From Gracilaria gracilis (Eukaryota > Rhodophyta > Florideophyceae > Gracilariales > Gracilariaceae): a stretch of 64,000 nt of DNA. Position numbers and translations under genes: made by a program. Positions 40,577 to 51,514 of the stretch are shown piece after piece (position 1 is the first letter of the stretch; every line of letters begins with the position of its first letter). Where the stretch lies: positions 391,813-455,812 of the forward strand of contig JARGSG010000050.1 in the NCBI GenBank assembly GCA_030374805.1. Reading direction: 5' to 3'. Below the pieces are notes generated by a model. The model did no database searches and was not told where the DNA came from. It saw nothing but the letters and a program-made list of their open reading frames with translations.

Positions 40577-42493
40577 ATGGCGGACTCCGAAATCTCGGCA
40601 ACACGTTCACAGCTTCCTGAACCAACGCCTGGTACACAACATCACTCTCCTCCGACTTTGCGGCAACAACCGTCATCTCCAACCTTCTCTCCTATAGCAG
40701 GCATGAACCCGTTCGCTACTAACCCGTTTCCGGGGAACGCTCCCTCAAGTGCCTCACAGGCGGCTTCGTCGGGTGCTGCTCCCTTCGAGCACTTTTCCTA
40801 CTTAGGCTTTCAACAACTTCCTCCGCAGGCGTCATCTCAGTACCATCCGTCTCAAGCTATGGTGCCATCCCATCAACCCTCGGGGTATCAACAGTCTCCT
40901 TACCCAATGGCAGGCTCGTCCGGATACTTCGGCGGGTTTAACTCGATGCCTCTCCCCCAAGGGGGCTCTCACGCACAGCCGCAGTACCATCCATCTGATT
41001 ACCAGCCTCCTGGCTATTTCTCCCAACAGGGCGCTCAACCTGGACAATCCTCGCAAGGCTACGATCCCGCAGCGCCTCCTCAGGCTCCCGATATCGATGC
41101 AGCGGCGTGGAACTCCGAGCAAGCGATGCCGTTAACGGTCAATGCCAGGGGCTGGATCAGCTTGCAAAGTCTCCGTTTCAGACGGCCCCGGCAACATGGC
41201 GATGTGTATTGCCGTGCACCGTGGTTCCATCCGACGGCCGTAGCCGACGAGGCTCTTATTGACTCGTATGCTGAGAACGGTTACCTCCCAGGTGGGCTCC
41301 ATCGCGAAATAGTTCGGTCCAGAAGCTGGCGTCTCCGTGTTGCGATCGATCCCCTGCACCTGTTCTGTACGGGCAGTGATTCCCTTAGTCGTACTAGGGC
41401 ACTGTGGGCTCGCGCTGTTTATGAAGGAGCTAGCCGTGTTCGATCGGAGCACTTGGTACCGTTGCGGTTCGACTTTGACGTGTCACATTTCCGAACTTTC
41501 GGCGAGAGGTCCTACGGGTACGCGTTAGCGGAGTTCAACGAATCTCCCCATAGGGCTGAAGTACCGAACGTGGTCGAGGGTTTGCTTCTCTGGAGTCGTC
41601 CCCTTCTTCGTGCAGAATTCCGATACCTTCGGCGATCATCCAACGACTTCTTGTGGAGCTTTGAGCGCCGTGTTCGGCTTGAGCGAAGCTTGCGGTCCCG
41701 TCGAGGGTTCTTGATTCCATATCCATACTTGAAGGCTGAGCGATTGCGCTATAACTCCCTGCAGGGGCGATACGCTGCTCTTACCAGCTGGTGGTCGAAT
41801 GTCGACGTCCCGCGTGGGTGCTACGCCGAACTTCCTCCGTGCCTCTACTATGTAGGATGTAGAATGTCGAACGACCCCCGCTCAGGGTACTGGACGCTCT
41901 TTGCGGCGGAGTGGGCTGCCCGCGTTGCGGTACATCTCCTCTGGGATACGTACGATCATTACCGTCTCTGCTATCTCCCTCCGATGCTCCGATGGATGAT
42001 CCGGCGACAGGATCTGTCTATACCCTTGGGGTCCGAATCCAACCAAGAAGAGGTTCATCTGCTCCTACGCTTCATCGAGGCCGTCGATTGGGACCGGATT
42101 CCGGTGCACTGGCAGCCGGAAGGTGGCCCTCGCGGCAACGACCGATTACCGGGTAGAATATCCACCCGCTCGGGGACCTTCGCGTACTACGATCCGTGGA
42201 CACAGCAAATGATCTCCGAGGCTCATGCTAGAGCAATGGTGCGGGCCCCTAGGGCTATGCCGATTGGACACCCGACTGGGTTCGTGTTTCCCGACGACTA
42301 TGGGCCTCCAGCAGATTGGGTCGATCCCTCCTTGGTCCATGGTGATGGCGAGGTGGTGGACGACGACATTCCCCTTGTGGGTGTTTCGAGTACGGGCGCT
42401 GACGCGGCACAGGTTCCTGCGGAGGGCACTCAGGCTCCCGCGGGTTGGGGTCTTGCGACGCCGGCTCCCGGAACCAACACTGGTCACCAGTAG
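40577..42493 (+). CDS. antisense gene of element B, 638-residue protein of unknown family
   Basis: An uninterrupted frame opposite in direction to all other B genes, starting 81 bp inside the 3' LTR and ending 380 bp before the end of the convergent chromodomain ORF. Residues 1-185 are low complexity (Pro, Gln, Ser, Gly, Tyr; repeated QPSGYQQSPYP-like patches). Residues about 190-530 look globular and are rich in Arg, Trp, Tyr and Leu (for example RSRSWRLRVAIDPLHLF, LPPCLYYVGCRMSNDP, AARVAVHLLWDTYDHYRL). The C-terminus (about 575-638) is acidic, then Ala/Pro/Gly-rich. There are no membrane segments, Cys clusters or enzyme motifs I can name. A's copy aligns over the full length, showing the gene belongs to the family. 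Antisense extra ORFs are known from some plant Ty3/gypsy elements; this one resembles none I can identify. Confidence 0.75.
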   Translation: MADSEISATRSQLPEPTPGTQHHSPPTLRQQPSSPTFSPIAGMNPFATNPFPGNAPSSASQAASSGAAPFEHFSYLGFQQLPPQASSQYHPSQAMVPSHQPSGYQQSPYPMAGSSGYFGGFNSMPLPQGGSHAQPQYHPSDYQPPGYFSQQGAQPGQSSQGYDPAAPPQAPDIDAAAWNSEQAMPLTVNARGWISLQSLRFRRPRQHGDVYCRAPWFHPTAVADEALIDSYAENGYLPGGLHREIVRSRSWRLRVAIDPLHLFCTGSDSLSRTRALWARAVYEGASRVRSEHLVPLRFDFDVSHFRTFGERSYGYALAEFNESPHRAEVPNVVEGLLLWSRPLLRAEFRYLRRSSNDFLWSFERRVRLERSLRSRRGFLIPYPYLKAERLRYNSLQGRYAALTSWWSNVDVPRGCYAELPPCLYYVGCRMSNDPRSGYWTLFAAEWAARVAVHLLWDTYDHYRLCYLPPMLRWMIRRQDLSIPLGSESNQEEVHLLLRFIEAVDWDRIPVHWQPEGGPRGNDRLPGRISTRSGTFAYYDPWTQQMISEAHARAMVRAPRAMPIGHPTGFVFPDDYGPPADWVDPSLVHGDGEVVDDDIPLVGVSSTGADAAQVPAEGTQAPAGWGLATPAPGTNTGHQ

Positions 42494-42874
42494 TCTGGGC
42501 CGGGAGCCTGAGGGCGTGGAGTTCTGTCGCTCAGATACGATAAACCCAATTAGGCCACAGCTTGGCATTACTTCTCTCCTCCTGTAGGATCTTTCTCGTG
42601 TTCGAGCTTCTTTCATACTTCCTTCCTTTTCCTTCTTCATTTCCTAACCAGGATGTACTTCATTTCCATTCGTGGCAACATCTTCCTAGATACTTCATTA
42701 CTTCTTACTTCTTAGTTCCGTTATACGGCGATGAACCGACAATTCGGTGCGTTCTTTCCTTGTTCATACTGTACATAAGACCAACCTTGTGGGTGTCTTC
42801 GTCTTCTCTTCTTAGAGCTCCTCGCAACCTACCGCGTAGCGGCACACCATATTTACCACATGTTGGTGACAGTT
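42494..42874. other. spacer between antisense gene and chromodomain ORF (B)
   Basis: Conserved with 20324-20703 of A. Both genes converge here. A hydrophobic-start frame (42562-42942) is shared with A but overlaps the chromodomain ORF. Confidence 0.45.
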
Positions 42875-43123
42875 CTATCCCACTTGGGCATTATCCAGAG
42901 TTGGGGGTAATGCGGACCGGGTTCTTCGGTGATAAGCGATGATCTTGGACCTCGGAAGGTGCTCAATTGGCTCCCAAGTGTTCTGCTCTGGGGGATAGCC
43001 GTACCAACGGACGCGATAGATTACTTTCCCGTCCTGGGCAACATCGTGCTTCACGATACGATCGACCACGAATTCCTGTGGGTATACCCCGACGTCTTCG
43101 GTTCCTTTGGTTGTTCCCGACAT
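42875..43123 (-). CDS. separate chromodomain protein of element B
   Basis: 82 residues. A near-canonical chromodomain: EFVVDRIVKHDV, KVIYRVRWYGYPPEQNTWEP and IEHLPRSKIIAYHRR. The aromatic-cage positions (the aromatic before VVDRI, Trp in RVRWYGY, Trp in NTWEP) are present, unlike in A. Its own ATG lies about 600 bp downstream of the integrase ORF stop. It probably targets integration complexes to methylated histone H3, but how it reaches the integrase (splicing, or a separate protein acting in trans) is open. Confidence 0.8.
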   Translation of the reverse strand: MSGTTKGTEDVGVYPQEFVVDRIVKHDVAQDGKVIYRVRWYGYPPEQNTWEPIEHLPRSKIIAYHRRTRSALPPTLDNAQVG

Positions 43124-43728
43124 TGGGCTTTGCTTCCCTACGTAACCCGAACGGGTACACGCAAGTAACGACGGGTTTCCGGCTTCGGCGAGGTGGCAGT
43201 TTCTCGTTGACGAGAGCGCTAACCGTCACGACGGGGAATGGCTAACTTCCGCTTTCGGCTGCCAATCTCCACGAAAGTGGCTTCTGGTGGAAGCTCTTCA
43301 CTTCCGGAGTCCGGTGAACTAACCTCTTTTCCCAGCGGGCATCAACTTTAACTAACGACGACGGTCCTGATCCAGGCGAAGTTGCTTCTCGACGCGGGAG
43401 AGCCGTTTCGACGGAGATACTGCGTTTGAACACTCCCTGTGCAGAGCGGCGGATTGGTCGGGCCACGGCGCTGTATTGCGTCGCGTGCGCGCGCACTGGA
43501 CGAGTGCCGACCAATCGGAACAGTTTGCACTACTCCATGTGGCAGAGTGCCAGCCAATCCGGCGGCGTTGCACCCTGGGTGGGTATCTCCCGTGCACGGC
43601 GCCGTCCTACTGAGGGCTTCTACGCCACACGGTGCTCCTGAGAAGGCTTCTCCGATGCTTTCCATCAACTTCCCTTCCTGAACCAGGCTCCACGACCTTA
43701 TCCACAAGGTTTCTCTGCTTCACAACAC
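43124..43728 (-). other. variable spacer between integrase and chromodomain ORFs (B)
   Basis: 605 bp, edges conserved with A, middle different and about 200 bp shorter. CCAAT-type motifs (about 43510 and 43557) are present here as in A. Confidence 0.5.
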
Positions 43729-44828
43729 CTACTGTAGGTTCTTCCAATGGGGCTCATCGCCGCGCTGACCCATTGACGGGTCGGCGGAGACCGTCTTTTC
43801 GGTGCGTCTTGCCTTCTGCGCCTCTTGCGAGCGAGGCGTAGGAGTAGCCATGGACTTGGACGCTTGCCCACGAGGGTTCTCATCACTAACAGTGGTCTTC
43901 CCCACAGGGGTAACTTCGTCTTCATTACTGACATTCGCCTCGACCGAGGATCCCACACGCGTGTGCGTTAGCGGCGATATTCCCGATCCGGGCTCCTGTC
44001 TCTTTGAGAGCTCAAGCACGTCAGCCAATCCAGCAGATGCCGGAGCAGCCTGAGCGCGATTACGTGAGTCCTCCCCCTCCTTAGGGTGCGATACGGCAGC
44101 TGATACTACCGTAGCCGGGGGTCGAACTCGAGTCGAGTGCGTAGGCGTAGCTCGAGAGGGTGGGCTATCCTGGACTAGCCCTGATACCTCAGGTAGGTCC
44201 GATAAACCCCTTTCCTGGTGCGGGAGAATCGACGGGCGGTTCGCGCTGTCCCTGTTTGATTCTGTTCCTTCCTGTGTGGCAGGTACTCCAGTTCCGGTTT
44301 CCGGTAGCGTTACCAATTCTTGGAGTGGGTCGGTGCCCTGTAGACGCGATCGCGTGATATCCGTTCGTGTTGGTTATTAATTTCCAGCACGACGGTGTCT
44401 CCAGACATGGAAATAACCTTATAGGGTCCATCCGCAATCGGCGATAACCTGTGGCGGCGTTCGTTCTCCGGGTTGTAATACTCCTTACGGAGGAACACAT
44501 AATCTCCTACCTGTAAGTTAGGTAACGGTCTCCGAATTCGGCTATCAAAGTTGCGCTTGTAGGCGAGCTGAGCCCTGTCCATAGACGCACGTGCTGCCGG
44601 TACCAGCTTTGTGAGCCATTTCTTCCACGCATCGCGGTACGAGCCCGGTGATGGGAACATATTTAGAGTTGGCTGCGCCTCGATGGCTAGAGGAGGTGGC
44701 CTCCTCGACAGTACCAGCTCAAATGGTGAAAGTCCCGTTACCCGATGAACCTGGGTGTTGTACGCATACGCGATAGCGTCCGTGAACTGATCCCACGTCT
44801 TGGGATGGTCTGCCACATAGGACCTCAA
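43729..44828 (-). pseudogene. element B integrase C-terminal domain and tail
   Basis: The first frame (44828-44310) covers the end of the catalytic core (YAYNTQVHRVTGLSPFELV) and the SH3-like region (VGDYVFLRKEYYNPENERR, KVISMSGDTVVLEI). It shifts near 44320 into the Ser/Pro/Glu-rich tail (44316-43729), which ends at the same place as in A. Confidence 0.78.
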
Positions 44829-44847
44829 AGCACCAAGGATGGTTCGA

Positions 44848-47025
44848 TTAAATCTCTCTATTTGCCCGTTCGCTTGGGGATGATAGGTCGTAGTGAATAA
44901 TTCCTAATATCCAGGATCCTACACACGTCTTGAAAGAACTTCGAGGTGAATTGAGAGCCGTTATCGGAAAGTAGCTGTACCGGTGGCCATACACAAAGAC
45001 CCAGTTTGTAACAAACGCTTGAGCCACAGCGGCTGCTGTGATCCGTTTGAGCGGCACTGTTCTAACCAATTTAGAGAACCTGTCGGTGATGACCAGTAGG
45101 TACTGATTCCCTCGAGAGGTCTTAATCAATTCTCCAAGAATGTCAATGGCCACGAACTCCAGCGGTGCCCGTGCGGGAAACAACGTTAACTCTTTCGAGT
45201 ACTTTCTTAATTTAACGTCATTCTTGGCACAAGCCTGACAGGAGCGGCGGACTGCATAACAATCGAACGCCATTGCGGGCCAATAAAAGTCCCTTCTTAA
45301 GGTGAGATAAAGCTTCCTTCCTCCCGGGTGGGCTCCCAACTTCACATAGTGAGACAAGTGCAGTACGCGACTGTGTAAGGAGTGAGGTACCACCATTTGT
45401 GGGTTGGTTTCAACAGTTCGTTCCAAGTAGCCTTGGTCATTCACCTCGAAAGGTATCCTATACCCACCGTTCAGACGGGCCCTAACCTGTATACAAAAGG
45501 GATCCATCTGCTGTTCCCGTATCATCTCCTCGGGCGAAATCGGTACAAATGTCCCGGTATCCGGTTTTACAGTCTGTGTGGCGAGGATATCGTCACACAC
45601 ATCATCCGATAAGATTTCTGTCTTCCCCTCATCGAGATCACCAACCAAAAAACATGGTATCTCTTCCGTGTCCTCGGTGGGTTCAGCTTCTGCTGCAGTG
45701 CCCAAACGGGATAGAGCGTCTGTCTGCAAGTTCAAGGAGCCTTTCTTGTCCACTACTTCAAAGTCAAATTCCGAGAGTCGGAGTCTCCATCTCATCAGTC
45801 GTCCCGACGGTTCGGTAATTTCCATGAGCCAGCGTAGGCAAGAATGGTCCGTGTGTACCCGAAAGTGGGTTCCCATCAAGTATGGTCTCAACGTTGCGAG
45901 AGCCCATACAACGGCAAGGCATTCCTTCTCCGAAACGGAGTAATTCCGTTCGTGCACATTCATTGATCTCGACCAATACCCAATAGGGTGACGTTTGCCA
46001 GACTCTTCCACCTGGAACAACGCACAACCAACTTGGTTCGCACTCGCATCAGTGTCCACCTCGTAGGGTAAGCCGGGTTTCGGCAGGGCCAAGACTGGTG
46101 GCGACGTTACAGCTTTAATTAGTGCCGCAAATGCGGACGCTTTCGCATCGCCAAAGGGTTCCAATTTCACTGGTCTTCCTTTCATCAGGAGTTTGTTCAA
46201 TGGCGAAGCGATATCCGAAAAGTTCGGCACGAAACGACGGGAAACGTTACACAGGCCTAAGAAGGATCGAAGCTCAGTTTGAGTTCTTGGGTGTTTCGCC
46301 TCTTTCAAGGATTTTACCCGCATCTCGTCAATTGAGAGCTTGCCTGGGCGAATATTATGCCCAAGGTACTTAACCGATTCGGTGAAAAACTCACACTTCT
46401 TAAGCTTCAAGGTGATCCCTGCGTCCCGTAAAACGGTCATAACTTCCCGCACATGGGTGAGATGGTCCTCCATGTTATTGGAAAAGACAACGACGTCGTC
46501 CAAATATACTAAACAGGTGGTCCACTTGAACCTAGTCAGGAGGATATCAACCGCTCGCTGAAACGTTGCGGGGGCATTCGTTAACCCAAAGGGCATTCTC
46601 CGAAAACGAAACAGGCCTTGATGGCACACGAAGGCCGTCTTATCTTTATCTTCTTTCGTTATGGGCACTTGCCAGTATCCCCAATTGGCATCTAAAGTGG
46701 TAAACACTTTCGCGCTCCCTAGAGAATCGATATATTCGTCCATCCGGGGAATCGGGTATACGTCTTTCACTGTAACCGCATTTAACTTTCGGTAATCGAT
46801 ACAAAATCTCCAAGATCCATCTGGCTTCGGTACCAAAACAACTGGTGACGCCCAAGGGGATTGAGCGGGCTCAATAACGCCGGCTCGGAGCATCTTCTCG
46901 ACTTGAGCTTTTTCCTCTTCTCGAGCCTTCGGTCCTGCCCTGTAAGGGTGTTGCGCAATGGGCCGAGTGTTCGGAAGTAGATCTATGCAATGTTCTGTGA
47001 CTAGCAATTGTTCCGAGAGTACCAT
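44848..47025 (-). pseudogene. element B reverse transcriptase, RNase H and integrase (integrase frameshifted)
   Basis: A 725-residue frame. RT: VLVPKPDGSWRFCIDYRKLN (about 62-82), FTTLDANWGYWQV and catalytic YLDDVVVF at 174-181. RNase H: DTDASANQVG at 324-333, Glu in SEKECLA (about 367) and HTDH at 391-394. Integrase zinc domain: H559, H566, C596 and C599; first catalytic Asp in FVAIDILGEL (about 628). After WVFVYG the frame is wrong: the bases for the LLSDNGS motif are read out of phase from about 44990, so the integrase is truncated. RT and RNase H look intact and could in principle act in trans. The first codons replace the protease-linked start of the polyprotein, so the ATG is probably not the true start. 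Confidence 0.88.
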
Positions 47026-47055
47026 CCCACATGGGCGTAAATCTCGCGAAGCATA

Positions 47056-48144
47056 TTGCGTAGCTTCTCCCGATGGGACTCCGGTACGTGCTCCAAATTG
47101 AGCTTCATTAACTCCTCAACAGGGTTCGTCTGTTCAGTGCCAGGTGGCAACGGCTTAACCTCAAAAGGTGCTGGGGAGTCTGAACCCGAGTTCTTCTGGG
47201 TATCATCCGTATCGGCTTCAAGTGACTCATTCCGTAATTTGGCGAATTCGGCGGCCTCCTCCCCCTCCTTAGGGGTCAAATACACACCGAGCACGGTTCC
47301 AATCGGAATCTTCGTGGGTATCACTGCAGCGGGGTGCGGTAGTACCGTTGCCAATTACTTGGTTCTTTGTTAACCACTGTTTGGTTTTGCCAAGATTGGC
47401 AACGAGGACCTTAAAGGCTTCATCCGGTTGAATCGTTACAACTCCATTAGCCAAAGCAATCTGGCGCTCTTCATATAGTGCCGGTAACGGGTGCACTGTG
47501 TGTAGACCAAAACTGCTTGGTGACGACTTCGACCCACACCTGGGACTCCGGCGGAAGTTGCACCGATTTGAGCACGTGCAACTTCGTTGATGCCATTGTG
47601 CCTTTGGTAGGCTGATGTGCAACCAGGAGCGGTACGTGTTTCCGCGTAGCGGCTCGCAGAGGTCTCCGGAAATCGGAATTATTGAACCGTCTTCCATTTT
47701 CACGGTACGCTTCCGAGGACGGATATTTTCCACAAACCTGTCACAGAAATCATAACCCAGTATAACTGGTGCGGCTAGCGAATCGCAAACGACGAAATCT
47801 ACCTTCACGAGGTGCCTTCCTAATCTCACCAGGAGCAAAACGTAACCAGCCGTACTAATCGGATTGTTGTTGGCATCCGAAATATCCATTGATGGACCGT
47901 AACGAACACGTTCCTGAAGAGCAGGCGATATCAGTTTCCTGTGAATAAGGTTAGGAGCAGCGCCTGTATCTAGGACCGACAACTGACGAACCATAAAATG
48001 TTCTGAAAGGCCGAGATCGGCGTAAACTTTATAGTTCCGCTTGGCCATAACCAGGATTCTATCCGGGAGACGGGGATAACGGGCCCGTATCCACGGTCGA
48101 CAAAGAACACAAAAGTGTTCCGAATCCACGTCGGTGGCTGCCAT
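47056..48144 (-). pseudogene. element B aspartic protease and linker (frameshifted)
   Basis: Active site LSVLDTGAAPNLIH and second motif LAAPVILGYDFCDRF, both intact. Frame disturbances near 47680 and 47510 lie in the linker, which afterwards reads like A (ALYEERQIALANGVVTIQPDE). Another shift near 47350 leads into the Glu-rich segment before RT. Confidence 0.78.
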
Positions 48145-48249
48145 TTTCCTTGATAGGATCGTAACAGTCGGGGAGCGAAGCGGAGGCGCCTCGGGCGTCT
48201 TCTGCTTCGACTTGGAAGAACGCCCCTCCCGTCGGGGAGACTCCCATAT

Positions 48250-50365
48250 TTAGTTTTTCGGAGCCGGAACCGCCTGATGCGGGCGATTTCCCTCCGCGGG
48301 ACCTACTTGATTCCCGTATACCGGTTCGCGACGCTGAGCCTGAAGGTTAGTCTGCGCGAAGGCAGGGTTACCATGCATGGTTCCAGCAGCTCCCTGAATG
48401 GCCAACGAATGCTTAGCGCCTTCATAGGATGTTCTAGGGACCCGTGCCTGTTCCTCGGGCGTCAGAGACTCGAACTGAGTGACGATTTTCAACCTATCCC
48501 GTGCCGGGACCGTGCACTGCGGTGAAATATGACCAAAGTCATAACATTCGTAGCAGATCACTGCGATTGAACCATCGGTGGCACGTGCTATAACATGACC
48601 CTGCTGGGTGCTATCCCTCCATCCTGGGCGAGTTGTCCTCATCATGCGACCTCCATAGGGTATCGATGCTGCCGGAACTCGGCGGTCCTGACCATACAGG
48701 GCCGGATCGCACTCCGTAGAACGACACCGTGGTTGACGACAATTCCGAGGTGGCAATTGAAGTGCCGACAGAACTCGGATTACTACCTATGAGGTGCACA
48801 TTATCCATGTCCATACTGGCTTCATTCCCATATGAAAGAGCCAGAGAAGAGTCAGAATTGTTGGCAAACAGTACCTTACGAGGCTTCGACTTGGAGGGAC
48901 GCCGAGCTCGGAGCGTATCCTTTTCAGCCTGGGCGTACTGTACCAATTCCAAATAGGTTATCTTCCGATTCTCCTCCCGATAACGGGCTACAAGTGCCCG
49001 AATCGCGGGATTTAACCCATCGAAAAACATCGTACATCCTCTCCTGTGAAGGATGAACATTATCACAGCGGTGGAAAGCCTTATCCAGGCGCGTTGAATA
49101 AGCCGTTTCCGTTTCTTCCGGACGTTGCTTCAGTTCCCTCAGGGCCGACGTAGCCTGCTGAATGGCATGACCAGTAGCGTTATGACCTTAAGAGGTAATG
49201 AACCGCTTCGGGCCAACAAGTAACGCCGCCTTCCGAGGCTCTTGACGATCCAAGGATGGAACTAAACTGGTCTTTAGCCTGACCTTTCAGGTAATAGGGG
49301 AGGGCAACGTACGCCTGTCCCTCCGTCATTCCGAGAATATCGGCTTCATGAACGAACCTAGAGAGGAAATCCAGCACCCGGATGGGGTCTTCTCCTGTAA
49401 ACTCGCGATTCTTGAGTGTCACGCTGAGCTTACGGATGTGCGCCCTCACTCTTTTCGGTACTTTTAGAGGTTCTCTTCCCTTCGGACTTCTGTAACCGAT
49501 AGTAACGGTACGATAACAACTTCCGATAAGGCGGATTCGTAGGCTTCAACTCCTTAAGACCAGGACACTTAGTTCCCTTCTTCCGGGTACGAATTGCACC
49601 TTGAGAGGTAAACGTGGCGCTTGAACGGGACGATTGAGAATGTCGACGACGTCGTTGACGACTACCTTCCGAAGCAGCGGACGATGACGACGATGACGAG
49701 CTGTCCGAGCTGTCAGAGTCAGAGTCAGAGTCCGACGAATCCACGTGGTGGTGAAACTCTTTTGAAGACTTGCGATGGCTCTTCTTGTCAGAGTGATTAA
49801 CGAAATCTTTCGGAACAGGACTTTCTCCCGTAGGGGGGCTTCTGCTTCTTCATCCATCCTAATAATGGCTTCGAGGGTACCCAGACGGGCGTGAATTCGA
49901 TCCGTTGTGGCACGGAACTCTTCCACTGTCCGATGATAGCCATCCACGAAACCCTGTGGGGAACCAAAGCACTCCAGAATTGAGTTCATTTCCTGTCTCA
50001 GGAGCTGGATGTCTCCCGACACATCTCTCATTTTGAGCGTCTTTCACTTCCTCGCGAAGCGATTCGACCTCCTTTTTGAGTGCAGCTTGAGAGCTAGCTC
50101 TCACCGCGCTCTGGGCCTCAAGCAGGCGAACTTGAGTATCCAATTCGGATAATACTGCGTCACTTGCCGCAGCAGCGGATAAGGGTCCTTCCAGAGGAAC
50201 GGAAGCGGGCCCGGCCACTGGGGCATCAGACGTCTTCGACGGTTGTTTCCGGCTCCCGGAGTTCTTCTCTTTCACCGGTAGCGGTTCGGGAACTGACCGC
50301 TCTTGCGGGGGTAAACCAGAACCGACCGATCGGGCCTTGGACGGACTTGGCCGTTTTCCGGATCC
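48250..50365 (-). pseudogene. element B gag (multiple frameshifts)
   Basis: ATG 50365 (MGSGKRPSPSKARS) starts the same protein as in A. An extra A near 50035 shifts the frame at KDAQ. Another shift near 49830 precedes the Ser/Asp-rich tract, and more lie near 49445, 49185, 49035 and 48770. The gag core (VLDFLSRFVHEADILGMTEG) and the zinc knuckle CYECYDFGHISPQC are readable. This copy lacks the MULE insertion and shows the pre-insertion sequence of the site used in A (about 49585-49595). Confidence 0.82.
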
Positions 50366-50485
50366 CATTTCAGTGACAGAAACAAACCCAAGCGGGGGAA
50401 ACAACTTCAAGCTTCTAGTTTCGAACTCTTATGGAGTACTACTTCAATTAGACTTCCTTTTTAGGCTCTATTCCACTAGACTCTT

Positions 50486-50501
50486 CTAAGTCGGGAGACC
50501 A
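50486..50501 (-). promoter_or_regulatory. primer binding site of element B
   Basis: Minus-strand TGGTCTCCCGACTTAG three bases after the 5' LTR, identical to A. Confidence 0.55.
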
Positions 50502-50504
50502 GAA

Positions 50505-51509
50505 TGTAGAGCAAACCCCAAAGAGGGTACGTGTCCACCAGGGTGTCCGAGTCCTGCTCCCACAAAAGGGCGAACTCAGAAGTAGAGCCCTCTGCCCGTG
50601 CGCGTGCCGCGTGGCAGCCGGGTGTAAACCAGAGACTGGTACTGGAATAACCTGCAGAGGTGAAGAAGAGGGTGGGCCTAGAGAGGAATAACCGACGACG
50701 GGGGGTCCCGAGAGAACGAGTCCAGAAGTGGAGCGAAGGGTGCCGTAAGACGGTGTAGTGCTCCTACGGAGAACCACACGAGCGAAGCTACGGCCCCGTG
50801 CCAACGGCGGGGACAGGGCCGATAGCGGAACGAGACACACACACCACGTGTGTCCAAATATAACTCTATACAGAGGCGGAAGCTAGACCTGCACCAGGAA
50901 AACGATGAACTAAACAAAGATCCGGTACCTCGGTGAACGACAGCAAATACGACCTGATACTGGGGCAATTAGCGAAACGAGCCAGAAACTGGTAGTAAAG
51001 AACTTCCTTAGGGACCCTGAGTGGTGATTGTACCGAGACCAGTCGTGGTTACTCTTCTTAGAGGAGTCGTGAACCTACGTAGGAAGTAACAACCATAGCC
51101 CAGCCTTCGGGATGAAGACCACGTACTTCAAGAAGAAGATACGACTCAGGTGAGTTTTACTTAGTGGCTCCAGGGCGAGATCGCCCGAGCATATATACTA
51201 TCTACTGTCTCTAGGGCTGCGCACACTCCCACGAGGGCTCTACACGTGGACAACCCAGTGTCAGGGTGCCAAAGTATCGACCCAGCGGGTGTGACGCCAA
51301 ATATTTGGACAAATATGCCACAAAGCCCTACTGTACACCTATTTCATAGGTTCTATCCCAGATTCACCTAACAAGGTACGTTCCAATAATATTTCCAAAT
51401 CCACCCGAAACGGGGTCCATATTCATAGTCTGACACGTCAGTGCCCAATGGGTAGAGCTCCGTTATGAGAAACTTCATCGTGCCGACATCGGATTGCCAT
51501 TGCTCCACA
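50505..51509 (-). repeat. 5' LTR of element B
   Basis: 1005 bp, TGTGGAGC ... GCTCTACA on the minus strand. It carries the same TATA region as A. Confidence 0.9.
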
Positions 51510-51514
51510 TCATC

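Larger units (their letters stand above)
39499..51509 (-). mobile_element. Ty3/gypsy retrotransposon B (family A/B), minus strand
   Basis: Full-length 12.0-kb copy with LTRs 50505-51509 (5') and 39499-40495 (3') and a perfect target duplication TCATC (39494-39498 and 51510-51514). Same gene order as A, including the separate chromodomain ORF and the antisense gene. RT/RNase H and the antisense gene are intact; gag, protease and integrase carry frameshifts. The LTRs differ at a modest number of positions, so the insertion is not very recent. Confidence 0.92.

Noticed and set aside
42562-42942. A 126-codon hydrophobic-start protein shared by A (20288-20635) and B
   Set aside because: It overlaps the chromodomain ORF on the opposite strand, and the C-terminal halves differ through a frameshift between copies. 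Conservation is explained by the overlapping gene and overall A/B similarity.
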